Part shown: positions 22,418-33,183 of the stretch, one piece after another
Layout: each line of letters starts with the position of its first letter
Numbering within the stretch: position 1 is the stretch's first letter
DNA from: Sodiomyces alkalinus F11
Taxonomy: Eukaryota > Ascomycota > Sordariomycetes > Glomerellales > Plectosphaerellaceae
Direction: 5' to 3'
Length of the DNA stretch: 64,000 nt
Assembly (NCBI RefSeq): GCF_003711515.1
Contig: NW_021167080.1
Span: 3,694,155-3,758,154 of the forward strand
Notes under the pieces: generated by a model
What the model saw: only the letters and a program-made list of their open reading frames with translations
Database searches by the model: none
What the model was told of the DNA's origin: nothing
Program-made: the position numbers and the translations under genes

Positions 22418-23520
22418 TCTACGACCGCATCGTCAACTAGGGAGGGGGTTCTGCGATTCCTGGGACACCAGCGCGTATCGGCCTATACGGGGCAGAACCC
22501 GTTAAACCTGAGCGATATCACCCCTTTCGGTCGTAGATCCGCCTGTTAGCAGCAAGATTTGAGTTGAATCGCAGGTTCAGCACTGATGTCGATCTGTTAT
22601 TAATAGCTCTGAGCCGGTCGAGACTCCGCGCACCGCAACACAAGTTGCCGCATAGAGCCTTGGCCCTGCAACCTAACGTTATGGAGTCGGAGTACTGGTA
22701 CGATTACGTCATGCCCTGCTAGGTGCGTACGTATTGGCCCCAACTCGATTGATGCAAGTTTCGCATTGTTCAGTATACCACGGTTAAATCAGTATAAGTT
22801 ATACAACCGCCTATACAACCATCTACAGGGTGCCAGTCCTTTCCGGGCGGACAATACCTTACTCCGTATTATCCCGTATATTGAACGCCGAGACGCCCCC
22901 TCCGAGGGGTTACGAGAGTGGTTCGACAGGTGCCGTGGTCTTCCGATCTTACGAAGGCCCGGTACGGGACAGACCGGGCAAAAGAAGAAGTACCGGAATA
23001 AGTGTCTCTTCTCGACAATCTGTATTCATAATTATTTTGCATGCGGGCATTGTAAGGCTAGCTACGATGAAGTCGTGGCATTGAACAACTATCCGTAGGT
23101 TAATGTCGGATTTTTAGTTCGGTTTGTTTTGGTGTGGACACGGACACTTTGATGGACGCCCCCTAATATACGCCGTAGTTGCGTAGCGTGCGTGTCCACG
23201 AACCACCTTTTCCATTGAATCCATTGGTACACGCCTCAGGCTGGCTTAATAAGTTTAGCGCGTTACTCTTTCCATCGGAGTTGTATAGGTACCTACCTAC
23301 TAATAAGGTACCTTGATTTCCACGAGTATTTCCCACCTTGTAACGCAGACGAGTTACACTTCTTGTCGAAAAGTTTGCTGCGAGAAACGTACCAACAGTC
23401 TTCCTAAGACTCCCGTGACCCATATGGGATGTAGATACCCGTGACAGACAGATCGGAAATTTCTGAACGCGCCACCCGCCATGAAAACCGAGTCATCGAT
23501 GAATTCTATACGTTCTTAAT

Positions 23521-23571
23521 ATACCTATGCCCTCCCTACCTTACCTTACTCTACCTTACCTTATTACCTAC
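23521..23571. repeat. TACCTTAC direct-repeat stretch
   Basis: The units CCTACC, TTACCTTACTC and TACCTTACCTTATTACC follow one another; it is related to the cluster at 15744-15800. Confidence 0.7.
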
Positions 23572-24068
23572 AGAGCATCCCCCACGACCAACTCCGTAGT
23601 CGGATTACGAAAGCTTTTCGCTCAGACAACTTCCAGGTTCTTCCACACGCCACACCCCCAATCCATCAAGACGGAGAACAAAGGAGGGGGGGAAATCGTC
23701 TTTACTACCTTGCTAGGCACACTTTTGAGGGATATAAAATATCAAAGCCTGTAATTATAAGGCCACTCAGCTACTCTTCTTGTCTCAGCTTCCTCTGGTC
23801 AAATATTCTTCACTGCACACCGTCTCGTTATCATATTTTATTCGACTTTTCCTCTCCCGGATAACCGCCAGCTTGACGACAACAATACCATCTCACTCAT
23901 CGCATGCTCTTGTCTTCACTTGGACTCTCGCACGGCTGAGGAGTATTCCAGCTTAGATTCCTGGATACTCCTTGCGTCAGGTCTTAACCAAATCTCATCA
24001 TCTTCCCCCTACGTCTCTCGCCTCTTAAGCCTCCCCTCCCCCACCATCTCAAAGGCCCCTCTTTGATC

Positions 24069-25553
24069 ATGTTGCCTCCTATCCCCATCCTCTCCGACTA
24101 CGGTATCTCGCCCACCTATGGCTTTTTACCGGATGTCTTACCCCTGACCCGGCTCCCTGACCCATACTACAACAAATGGGAGGCTGTGGTTGCCAATCTA
24201 CAGGCTCTCATCTTGACCAGACGCCTCAGGGGTGTTGTTGACCGGCTGCCCATTCTGTCCACCACGGGCTTGGAACATGAGGCAGAATGGCGTCGAGCCT
24301 ACTCGCTGCTGTGTTTCATGGCCCACGGCTACATCTGGGGTGGCGATCAACCTTCGGATCAGCTCCCCCCGCCCATCACCGTCCCGCTCCTCGCCATCTC
24401 GGCGCATCTCGAGGTTCCCCCGGTGGCTACCTATGCGGCCCTATGCCTTTGGAACTTCAAGCCCCTCTTTGTCGACGAAGACATCGACAACCTGGAGAAC
24501 ATCGCCACCTTGAATACCTTCACCGGATCTTTAGACGAGTCGTGGTTTTACCTTGTTTCCGTCGCCATCGAGGCTCGAGGTGCCCCCATCATCCCTCTGA
24601 TGCTGACGGCCGTTGCCGCCGCTCGCGAGGGGGACTCTGCAACCGTCACCCGCTGCCTGTGTGGCTTCGCCGAGCGTCTGACTGATTTGACCAGCATTCT
24701 GCAGCGCATGCACGAGAGCTGCGACCCCACTGTATTCTACAACCGTATCCGGCCCTTCCTGGCTGGAAGCAAGAACATGACCGAAGCCGGCTTACCCCGC
24801 GGCGTCAACTACGACAACGGCTCCGGAAAAGAAGACTATCGCTTGTACAGCGGCGGCAGCAACGCCCAGAGCAGTTTGATTCAGTTCTTCGACGTTGTCC
24901 TCGGCATCGAACACCGGCCCACCGGCGAGAAGCGGGACCCGGTGCCCGAGTCGGACCGCGAAGGCCGGGCTCGCGCCCCGCGGCACAACTTCATCATGGA
25001 CATGCGCCGGTACATGCCTGGCCCGCATGCCCGTTTCCTGGGAGACGTCTCGGCCGTCGCCAACATCCGCGATTACGTCGAAGCGCGCCCACACGACCGC
25101 CAGCTCTGTCTGGCCTACGACGCCTGCCTCGCCATGCTGAGCGGGTTCCGGGACAAGCACATCGCTATCGTGACCCGGTACATCATCCTCCCCTCGCGCG
25201 AGGTGCGCGCGCGGAGTCGGTCCAGGAGCCCCGAGGCCACGCGCCAGCGTCTCGACTTGGCGTCGTCGTCGCGCAAACTTGCCGCCGCCTCCGGGGATAG
25301 GCAAAAGAAGTTGAAGGGCACAGGAGGCACCGCCCTCATCCCGTTCCTGAAGCAGGCCCGAGACGAGACGGGAGAGCCGGCTGTCGAGGAATGGACGCGG
25401 CGGTTCATGAGCCGCACGAACAGGTCGGAGGGTAGCAATGACTTCTTTTTGGGCAAATCTGACGAGGGCCCGCCTATTGAAGAGGTTGAAGTGGGTGGCC
25501 TGGCTGGCTCCTGGACCATGGACGAAGATGTTGGTGGCATTTGTCGTTATTGA
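24069..25553 (+). CDS. IDO: Indoleamine 2,3-dioxygenase family haem protein
   Basis: A single exon of 494 aa from the ATG at 24069 (the frame is open a little upstream but only with non-ATG codons). Family marks in order: the AHGYIWG segment (about residues 90-96), the Gly-rich GGSNAQSS loop near residue 265, HNFIMDMRRYMPGPHARFL, and FRDKHIAIVTRYI with His364 in the position of the proximal haem ligand of human IDO1. IDOs open the indole ring of L-tryptophan to N-formylkynurenine, the first step of the kynurenine route to NAD in fungi. The protein is longer than mammalian IDO (about 400 aa); the extra length is a C-terminal Arg/Ser-rich and Lys-rich region (about residues 375-495), which is common in filamentous fungi and of unknown role. 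Fungi often carry several IDO types; I cannot say which this is. Confidence 0.92.
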   Translation: MLPPIPILSDYGISPTYGFLPDVLPLTRLPDPYYNKWEAVVANLQALILTRRLRGVVDRLPILSTTGLEHEAEWRRAYSLLCFMAHGYIWGGDQPSDQLPPPITVPLLAISAHLEVPPVATYAALCLWNFKPLFVDEDIDNLENIATLNTFTGSLDESWFYLVSVAIEARGAPIIPLMLTAVAAAREGDSATVTRCLCGFAERLTDLTSILQRMHESCDPTVFYNRIRPFLAGSKNMTEAGLPRGVNYDNGSGKEDYRLYSGGSNAQSSLIQFFDVVLGIEHRPTGEKRDPVPESDREGRARAPRHNFIMDMRRYMPGPHARFLGDVSAVANIRDYVEARPHDRQLCLAYDACLAMLSGFRDKHIAIVTRYIILPSREVRARSRSRSPEATRQRLDLASSSRKLAAASGDRQKKLKGTGGTALIPFLKQARDETGEPAVEEWTRRFMSRTNRSEGSNDFFLGKSDEGPPIEEVEVGGLAGSWTMDEDVGGICRY

Positions 25554-26217
25554 TACCCCCTGCTCTTTTCGAGCTAGGAACGAATACCTTGTTTCCATAC
25601 GTTCCTGAGTTTCATAGAACGTCTTATTTTATTTATTTCTTTAGTAGACTGATAATTAGAAAAAAAAAGCATCCTATAAGTATTAATTACTCGTGTGACT
25701 CGTTTTCCACGCTGTGCGATCTTCGACGCTTATGAATGATGAAACTCACGTGATACCGCGACCTTCGAACACTGAAAGGGTCACACATGATCTACACTAA
25801 CTATAAGTGGATTAGCCTAGTTAGAGACCCACCCATTTTGCTTACTCATCGTCTCGTGTCAAGCTTTTGGCTTCCAACTCCCAAGCTGATCGCGTTGCTC
25901 GAGGCTGAAAATCCAACACAACTCCCAACTCCCTCGAGCCACTCTCCAGCGGCTCATCCCAACAACGATTATATCGCCTAGCCACCCACACATTTTTTGC
26001 GTCTTACGATACCCGGCCGCATTTCCTTTTTGATTTTTTCTTTCTTTTGTGAATGCGATCTGAAAGCTGATACGAGGCACGTTCCCTCGGAACCGGTGAT
26101 TTCTAATCGCCCTGGTTACTATTCCTTCGCCACTTCGTCGTCTGGCGAGCAATTCTTACCGTTCTTTCCACCCTTTTACCTCACCCGTTACTTGAGTAGT
26201 GCGCGCTGCTGTCCATC
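25554..26217. promoter_or_regulatory. RPB2 promoter region and IDO 3' flank
   Basis: 664 bp. An A-run at 25661-25668 lies in the probable IDO terminator region. C/T-rich sequence (CCTTTTTGATTTTTTCTTTC, about 26025-26050) precedes the RPB2 start. Confidence 0.5.
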
Positions 26218-29200
26218 ATGGCGATGGAGTACGATGAATACGATTACGATGCCTACGAGGAGGACGACAATACCATTACCCCCGAAGATTGCTGGACTGT
26301 AATCTCCTCCTTCTTCGAGTCCAAGGGTCTGGTGTCGCAACAAGTCGATTCGTTCGACGAATTTACCACCTCGACCGTGCAAGAACTCATCGATGAATAC
26401 TCGCAAATCACACTCGACCAACCGAATCCTGCGTCCGACGACGATAGGGTGATTGCCCTCCGACGATATGAGGTCAAGTTCGGCACCGTCATGGTCTCGC
26501 GACCCTCCATCACCGAAGCCGACGGAAAGGTCTCCACGCTCCTTCCCTACGAGTGCCGCGACCGAAATCTTACCTATGCGAGTCCTCTCTACGTTCGGAT
26601 AACCAAGAAAGTCTCCGTCGCCGTCGAAAATCAGATTCCACTCAACGAACTGGATGAGGAGCAACAAGAGGAGATGGCACGGACTGGCGAACATCCAACT
26701 CGCTTGGAATGGGAGGAAGAGGAGAGTGGCGATGACCCGGCCGCCGATAAAGAGAAGCCGGAGGATATGAAGGACATGATCTTCATCGGCCGGCTGCCCA
26801 TCATGGTCAAGTCCAAGATCTGCCACTTGAGTCGTGAATCCGAAAACGACCTCTTCATGCTCAACGAGTGCCCTTACGACCAGGGCGGGTACTTCATCAT
26901 CAACGGTAGCGAGAAGGTCCTCATCGCACAGGAACGGTCGGCTGCCAACATCGTCCAGGTCTTCAAGAAGGCCCAGCCCAGCCCCTACTCGTATACCGCC
27001 GAGATCCGCAGCGCTCTCGAGAAGGGCTCTCGTCTTATTTCGAGCCTGATGCTCAAGCTTCACGGCAAGGGCGGATTCTCCCGAGGAAGCGTCGGCCAGA
27101 CTATTCACTGTACGCTACCCTACGTCAAGGTCGACATTCCGATCGGCATCGTCTTCCGTGCCTTGGGCATCGTTTCCGATGAGGATATTCTCAATCACAT
27201 CTGCTACGACAGAAACGACACGCAGATGCTCGAAATGCTTCGACCCTGTATAGAGGAGGCCTTCATCGTGCAAGATAGGAACGTTGCACTTGATTGGATC
27301 GGAAAGCGAGGCAATGCCAACCATACCATGACAAGGGAGAAGCGTGTGCGAAGTGCGAAGGATATCTTGCAGAAGGAGACGCTGCCGCACATTTCGCAGA
27401 GCGAGGGAAGTGAGACCAGGAAGGCCTTCTTCCTAGGTTACATGACACACAAGCTGCTTCAATGCGCCTTGGGGAGACGCGACACGGACGACCGGGATCA
27501 CTTCGGCAAGAAGCGTTTGGATCTAGCAGGTCCCCTTTTGGCCAAGCTCTTCCGCAACATTGTCCGTCGCATGAACCAGGAGCTGTCCGGCTATCTCAAG
27601 CGATGCGTCGAGTCCAACAGACAGTTTAGCTTGACTCTTGGCATCAAGCCACAGACTCTATCCAACGGCCTCAAGTACTCGCTGGCCACGGGCAATTGGG
27701 GAGACCAGAAGAAGGCCATGAGCTCTACGGCCGGCGTGTCCCAGGTGCTCAACAGGTATACATTTGCATCCACACTCTCCCACTTGCGGCGTACCAACAC
27801 GCCGATCGGGCGAGATGGCAAGCTCGCGAAACCGCGGCAGCTGCATAACACCCACTGGGGACTGGTATGTCCTGCCGAGACGCCAGAAGGACAGGCCTGC
27901 GGTCTCGTCAAGAACTTGTCTCTTATGTGCTACGTCAGTGTCGGCACACCAGCGGAACCTATCATCGACTACATGATCCAGCGCGGTATGGAGGTATTGG
28001 AGGAATACGAGCCACTGAGGTATCCGAACGCGACAAAGGTGTTCCTGAACGGCGTCTGGGTCGGTGTCCATCAGGACCCCAGGGTGCTCGTGCCCGACGT
28101 CCAGGGCACTCGTCGACGCAATGTCATTTCACACGAAGTTTCTTTGGTTCGCGATATAAGAGATCGCGAGTTCAAGATCTTCTCGGACGCCGGACGTGTC
28201 ATGCGGCCGGTCTTCGTCGTCGAGCAAACCCCCCACGGCACCGTTCCCCAAGGCTCCCTTGTTCTGCAGAAATCCTTGGTCAATGAGATGCGAGAGCAGC
28301 AGGAGAACCCGCCTGATGACCCGTCGCAGAAAATCACCTGGCAGACGCTGGCTCATAGTGGTGTCATCGAGTATCTCGACGCCGAAGAAGAAGAGACGGC
28401 TATGATTTGTATGACGCCGGAAGACTTGGAGCTTTACCGACTGCGCAAGGCAGGCCACGACGTCGACGAGGATACGGGCGACGGTCCCAACAGCCGTCTG
28501 CGGACCAAGATTGCGAGGACGACGCACATGTATACGCATTGCGAAATCCATCCCAGCATGATCCTGGGTATTTGCGCCAGCATCATTCCTTTCCCGGATC
28601 ATAATCAGGTATGTTATCCCACAACCTCCGAAGGGCCTCGTGGAGTCATAGCTGTTAACCAGGTGTTTCTAGTCTCCTCGTAACACGTACCAATCCGCAA
28701 TGGGCAAGCAAGCCATGGGCTTTTTCCTCACGAACTACTCCCGGAGAATGGACACGATGGCCAATATTCTGTACTACCCGCAAAAGCCTTTGGCCACGAC
28801 GAGATCCATGGAGTTCCTCAAGTTCCGAGAGCTTCCTGCTGGTCAAAATGCTATCGTCGCTATCGCGTGTTACTCAGGTTACAACCAGGAAGACTCGGTT
28901 ATTATGAACCAGAGCAGTATCGATCGTGGCCTTTTCCGCAGCTTATTCTTTCGATCCTATACCGATTGCGAAAAGCGCGTGGGCATCAACCTTGTCGAGC
29001 AGTTTGAGAAGCCGTTCAGAAATGACACGCTGCGTCTCAAGCACGGCACGTACGACAAACTTGACGATGACGGCATCGTCGCGCCTGGTGTGCGCGTTTC
29101 CGGCGAGGACATCATCATCGGCAAGACTTCGCCGATCAACCCCGATAACCAGGAGTTGGGCCAGCGCACGACGCAGCACGTCAAGCGTGATGCGTCGACC

Positions 29201-30153
29201 CCACTGCGAAGCACGGAGAACGGCATCGTGGACTCGGTTATTCTGACAACGAACCAGGACGGTCTGCGATACGTCAAGGTACGTGTTCGGACCACCAAGG
29301 TCCCGCAGATTGGCGACAAGTTCGCTTCGCGTCACGGTCAGAAAGGTACCATCGGCGTGACGTACCGTCAGGAGGACATGCCGTTCACTGCGGAGGGCAT
29401 TACGCCCGACATCATCATCAACCCGCACGCCATTCCGTCGCGTATGACCATTGCTCACTTGATCGAGTGTCTTCTCAGCAAGGTCTCGACTCTGAAGGGC
29501 ATGGAGGGCGATGCCACGCCGTTCACGGACGTCACGGTCGACTCGGTATCCCAGCTGCTTCGCGACCAGGGGTACCAGTCGAGAGGGTTCGAGATCATGT
29601 ACAACGGCTATACGGGCAAGAAGCTGCGGGCGCAGGTCTTCTTCGGGCCGACGTACTACCAGCGCCTGCGCCACATGGTCGACGACAAGATCCATGCTCG
29701 TGCCCGCGGTCCCGTGCAGATCATGACGAGACAGCCGGTCGAGGGTCGTGCGCGTGACGGTGGTCTCCGTTTCGGAGAGATGGAGCGCGATTGTATGATT
29801 GCGCATGGTGCGGCTGCCTTCCTCAAGGAGAGACTTTTCGAGGTCTCGGACGCGTTCCGCGTCCACGTTTGCGAGATTTGCGGGTTGATGACACCCATCG
29901 CGTACGTGGCCATTCCTTGATTATACCTTTTTCTTTCGTTTCTTTCGTTTCTTTCTTTGAAAATGGAACGTGCTAACATATATCTTGCAGAAACTTGTCG
30001 AAGCAGTCATTCGAGTGCCGGCCTTGTAAAAACAAGACCAAGATTGCCCAGATCCACATCCCGTACGCGGCCAAGCTTCTATTCCAGGAGCTTCAGTCGA
30101 TGAACATCGCGGCTCGGATGTTCACCGACCGATCCGGTGTGAGCATCCGCTAG
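26218..30153 (+). CDS. RPB2: DNA-directed RNA polymerase II second-largest subunit
   Basis: Exons 26218-28608, 28673-29901 and 29991-30153 encode 1260 aa. The introns have donors GTATGT and GTACGT; the second carries a TGCTAACA branch site. Domains run in the usual order: an acidic N terminus ([15 protein letters not shown]), the protrusion and lobe ([20 protein letters not shown]), the fork ([20 protein letters not shown]), the hybrid-binding region ([35 protein letters not shown]), and the C-terminal clamp with zinc-binding cysteines (CEICG before the last intron, CRPCKNK after it). The end, [10 protein letters not shown], is close to the family C terminus. The protein forms one side of the pol II active centre in the nucleus. 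Length is within a few tens of residues of yeast Rpb2. It is also the best locus in the window for placing the species. Confidence 0.98.
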
Positions 30154-30972
30154 TTCAGTTGTTGTTGGCATAGCAATCCTGTCATGGTCACCGGCTTCAC
30201 TGGGTCCCGACATGGCTGTAGAAAACAGACAACACGCCGGAGCCGAAGGGACTGGCGACCTTTTTATTTTCATTGGAGGTTGGGAATGAATGGATAGGGG
30301 GACCTTTGCATTTCAGAGCGGCGTCCGGTTGACAGGAAGATATCAGGAGACAGTGCGAAGCCAAGAGGGTTTTCAGAAGGGAAAAGTGGCAGATCAGGAG
30401 ACGGGCAATTCCAGCCTGGCTTTTTTCCCCTCGTAATTTACCATGTATACCAGCTGTTGTCGTCAAATCAAAAGAATGATAGAAACGTGGGAACCAGCAT
30501 GGCGACGATTTTATGTTTTGGTTTTGGTCTTGCATTTTGTTCTATCCATTATATATGACGAAGGGGAAAATAAGCAAGATTGTTGGGAATGCTCTGCCAC
30601 TCTAACAGCTGTTAGGCAGACTCGGTCAAGCCAGTCAACTTGCAACAATATTGTTTTAACAAACCCATTGGGTTTTGTTTGCACTTCGATTCGGTGCTAT
30701 TGAGTTTTATGAGAGGAGTTGAGGGTAGCGATTCGTTAGGAGAAGAGTTGCGATGACCCGGGACTTGTCGGGGGACGACCTCGCTTGGCGAATTCTGTGC
30801 TCGCCAGCCAGCCACTTGCTGCACATGGTGGCTAGTCTTGAGTCGTAAGTCCCAATTGAAGGGACGAGGGAGTAAAGCGGGGGTTCTTGAATCATGAGCA
30901 CATCATGGAAGACCCTCTGTGGTGTTTTCGGTATCATGGAAGTCGGTAGGTAGGTGGACGGACGGCCGAATG
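30154..30972. other. Convergent intergenic region, no gene seen
   Basis: 819 bp between the stops of RPB2 (+) and PET117 (-). It holds both 3' untranslated regions; short frames have no family features. Confidence 0.55.
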
Positions 30973-31381
30973 TTATGTTTCTGTTGGTGACGCTGATCCT
31001 ACTTGTGACCCCAAGCCCGGCCTTTGTGGCCCGGCCGCCGTCGTGTCTCGAACAGTCTGCTCCTTCTTGTACTCCTCCTCGAGGGCGCGCTGCATTTCGA
31101 AGTCAAGCTGGCGTTCGCGCTTGATGCGCTGCTGCTCCATGTCGCGAATGACGCCTTGGTGCATAGCCTGCAAGCGAAGGTGGGAATCCCCTATGGTCAG
31201 CGGTGGATGCCTCGGAGATAGAAGACGGGGTTGGATAATCAAGAGAAGGGGTAGGTATGCCAAGGGAGAAAGGAACGGGACATGCATCATTCTCCATCTT
31301 CTGTTGCCAATGGACGATGGCGACTGTGCTGATGGTGAAAAGGGACGTCGCCGCAAAGGTGAGCTTGGCTGTACGGGACAT
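30973..31381 (-). CDS. PET117: Cytochrome c oxidase assembly factor Pet117
   Basis: Exon 1 is 31381-31286 (32 codons) and exon 2 31167-30973, giving 96 aa. The N terminus (MSRTAKLTFAATSLFTISTVAIVH) is a short matrix-side start plus one membrane helix. A charged helix follows (MHQGVIRDMEQQRIKRERQL, EEEYKKEQTVRD). This is the Pet117 pattern, including the conserved HQG/DGVIRD element. Pet117 is a small mitochondrial inner-membrane protein that supports haem a synthase (Cox15) in complex IV assembly. The junction that gives the family spacing (KMEND then AMHQGV) requires a GC-AG intron: GCATGT at 31285 to TTGCAG at 31168. The only GT donors nearby add residues or break the frame. Length fits the family. 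Confidence 0.88.
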
Positions 31382-32054
31382 TGTATGAGCTGATTCGAGG
31401 AAGCCCGGAACTTCTTCCAATGGACTTTCGGCAGGGTCGTCGACGTCTAGGCTTGGGATACAGGTTCTCCGTGGAGACAATTGAAGGATCTTCGATTGGC
31501 GACGGGGAAGCTTGCGTCTGTTGTCATTGAGCCATGGCTGTGGAAGAAGCACGAAGAACTTTAAGCTTGTACGAAGTACCTGGAGCATTGGATCCCCCTC
31601 CAGGCACCTCGGTCTTTTGTCACCCCGATCTTCGGGACCCCCACCATCATGCATTAGAGGCGCCTCATTACCTGCATACATCCTGTGTTAGCTCCGGCCG
31701 CAAGTACCCAGGTACCGGAGTACCAAGGCTGGCGTGACCCCCATGTGACATTCTCGTTCCAAGTCTCCAGGAAGCTCCACTATTAGCCCGTATACGCCAG
31801 TGCGACTTCAGACTCGCATATCGTCGTCGTCGTCTTTATGTTCAGCAAGTTGTTTTGGACTGCGTCGTTGTCTAATACTACCTAGCTCACATCTCGTCCA
31901 CATCCGACATACTGCTTCGACTCTAGACGCCCCGGCACGTTTGAATCGTTACAGAAACGACTAGACCAGTTGAGCAATAGCTCGTTCCCTTTTCCCAGGG
32001 TCATAAGAGCTCTCCCGAAGAACGAACATCTACACCCCCGCCACTCCCATCATC
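31382..32054. promoter_or_regulatory. Divergent promoter region between PET117 and VMA10
   Basis: 673 bp containing both core promoters. A GTCGTCGTCGTC run lies near 31824-31834; GTACCCAGGTACCGGAGTACC near 31706-31726 is another GGTACC-type element. Confidence 0.5.
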
Positions 32055-32822
32055 ATGGTCAGCCTCATCCCCTTGTCATCTGATTCGACTGCGTTACAGA
32101 GAGCTAATCTTACTTCTCGCCTTAATAGTCCGCCCAAAATACTGCAGGTATCCAGACTTTGCTGGACGTACGTCGATTCTTCCGATCCCCGAAAATGGAC
32201 ATTGTCCCCCCTTCTAGACCGAGTCCCCTAACGTGATGGATACTATGTATAGGCTGAGAGAGAAGCCTCCAAGATCGTCCAGAAAGGTACCGTCTCCTCC
32301 TGACTTGTCAGCGACTTTCGCACTAACAAAACTGCTCTCCTTCTAGCCCGAGAGTGTAGGTCGCAATCCACTAACCATCCCGTCCCCAAACGGATCACTT
32401 CTCGACAACACCCATTTAAACATGCTTCGGCGAGACTCTCCGACACTTCTAACACGTTGTGATCTCTAGTCCGCACCAAGCGGGTCAGGGAGGCTCGCGA
32501 CGAGGCCAAGAAGGAGATTGAAGACTACCGCAAGAACAAAGAGGACGAGTTCAGGAAGTTTGAGGCCCAGGTACGACCAAAAAAAGCCTACTCATAGCCA
32601 CACATCGCCGCCATCACTCGGACTTTCCATTTCGAAACTGACGAAACCCGCTCTCCCCAGCATTCCGCAGGAAACAAGCAGGCCGAGGAGGAGGCCGACA
32701 AGGAGGCCGAGCTCAGGATCAAGGAGATCAAGGCTGCCGGTCAGAAGAGCCAGGAAAAGGTCATCAATGACCTCCTCAAGGCCGTTTTCGATGTCAAGCC
32801 CGTGCCGCCGTCGGCAGCGTAA
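32055..32822 (+). CDS. VMA10: Vacuolar H+-ATPase subunit G
   Basis: Six exons within 768 bp: 32055-32057 (the ATG alone), 32129-32167, 32253-32286, 32347-32355 (9 nt), 32470-32570 and 32661-32822, giving 115 aa. The product starts M-SAQNTAGIQTLLDAEREA, then SKIVQKAREFRTKRVREARD, KKEIEDYRKNKEDEFRKFEA, and ends LLKAVFDVKPVPPSAA. This matches fungal Vma10 over its length. No ATG occurs in exon 2, so the start must come from the one-codon exon. Subunit G is a long coiled-coil protein that pairs with subunit E as a peripheral stalk joining V1 to Vo in vacuolar and endosomal proton pumps; the charged heptad-like middle fits this. The intron after the ATG has an unusual GTCAGC donor. Confidence 0.93.
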
Positions 32823-33183
32823 GGCCTGAGGGGTAAAGAAAAGGCAGTGAGAGATTGCTTGGGATTGCAGCGGTTATGCGGAGCTCACCCATTACATTAG
32901 ACTTTGGTGATGTATTTTCGTTCTCTTCATTATTTCTAATCAGGATCTACACAAAAGGGCTAGAGCTTCTCATCAGGGATCCTATGCGCCTTGCAAATGA
33001 ACATGGGAAACACCAGATTTCCGCTGTCCGTCGACCGATACAGTTCGTATTTTTTGATGCATTATTACAGCCCCAGTGCAAAAGTAGCGGGCTTGACCCA
33101 GACCTTGAGAGTATCCTCTGAGATGAACACCCCGTTCTGCCCAAAACCCACTTCGACTCGTTCACTCCGATTCGTTACTGGTG
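32823..33183. other. Short convergent intergenic region
   Basis: 361 bp between the stops of VMA10 (+) and the CTNNBL1 gene (-); it holds the two 3' untranslated regions and nothing else seen. Confidence 0.6.

Larger units (their letters stand above)
22312..24068. promoter_or_regulatory. Divergent intergenic region between VPS23 and the IDO gene
   Basis: 1.76 kb. It contains the promoters of both genes, a GT-rich microsatellite (22373-22417), and two TACC-type clusters (23285-23313 and 23521-23571). From about 23760 to 24068 the plus strand is C/T-rich, fitting the leader of the dioxygenase gene. Short frames at 22766-23423 show no family features. Confidence 0.5.

Noticed and set aside
24792..25598. 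A 268-aa minus-strand frame over the dioxygenase gene
   Set aside because: Shadow of the high-GC codon pattern of the sense gene, with no family features.
28943..29866. A 307-aa minus-strand frame over RPB2
   Set aside because: Shadow of RPB2; the sense frame is fully conserved.
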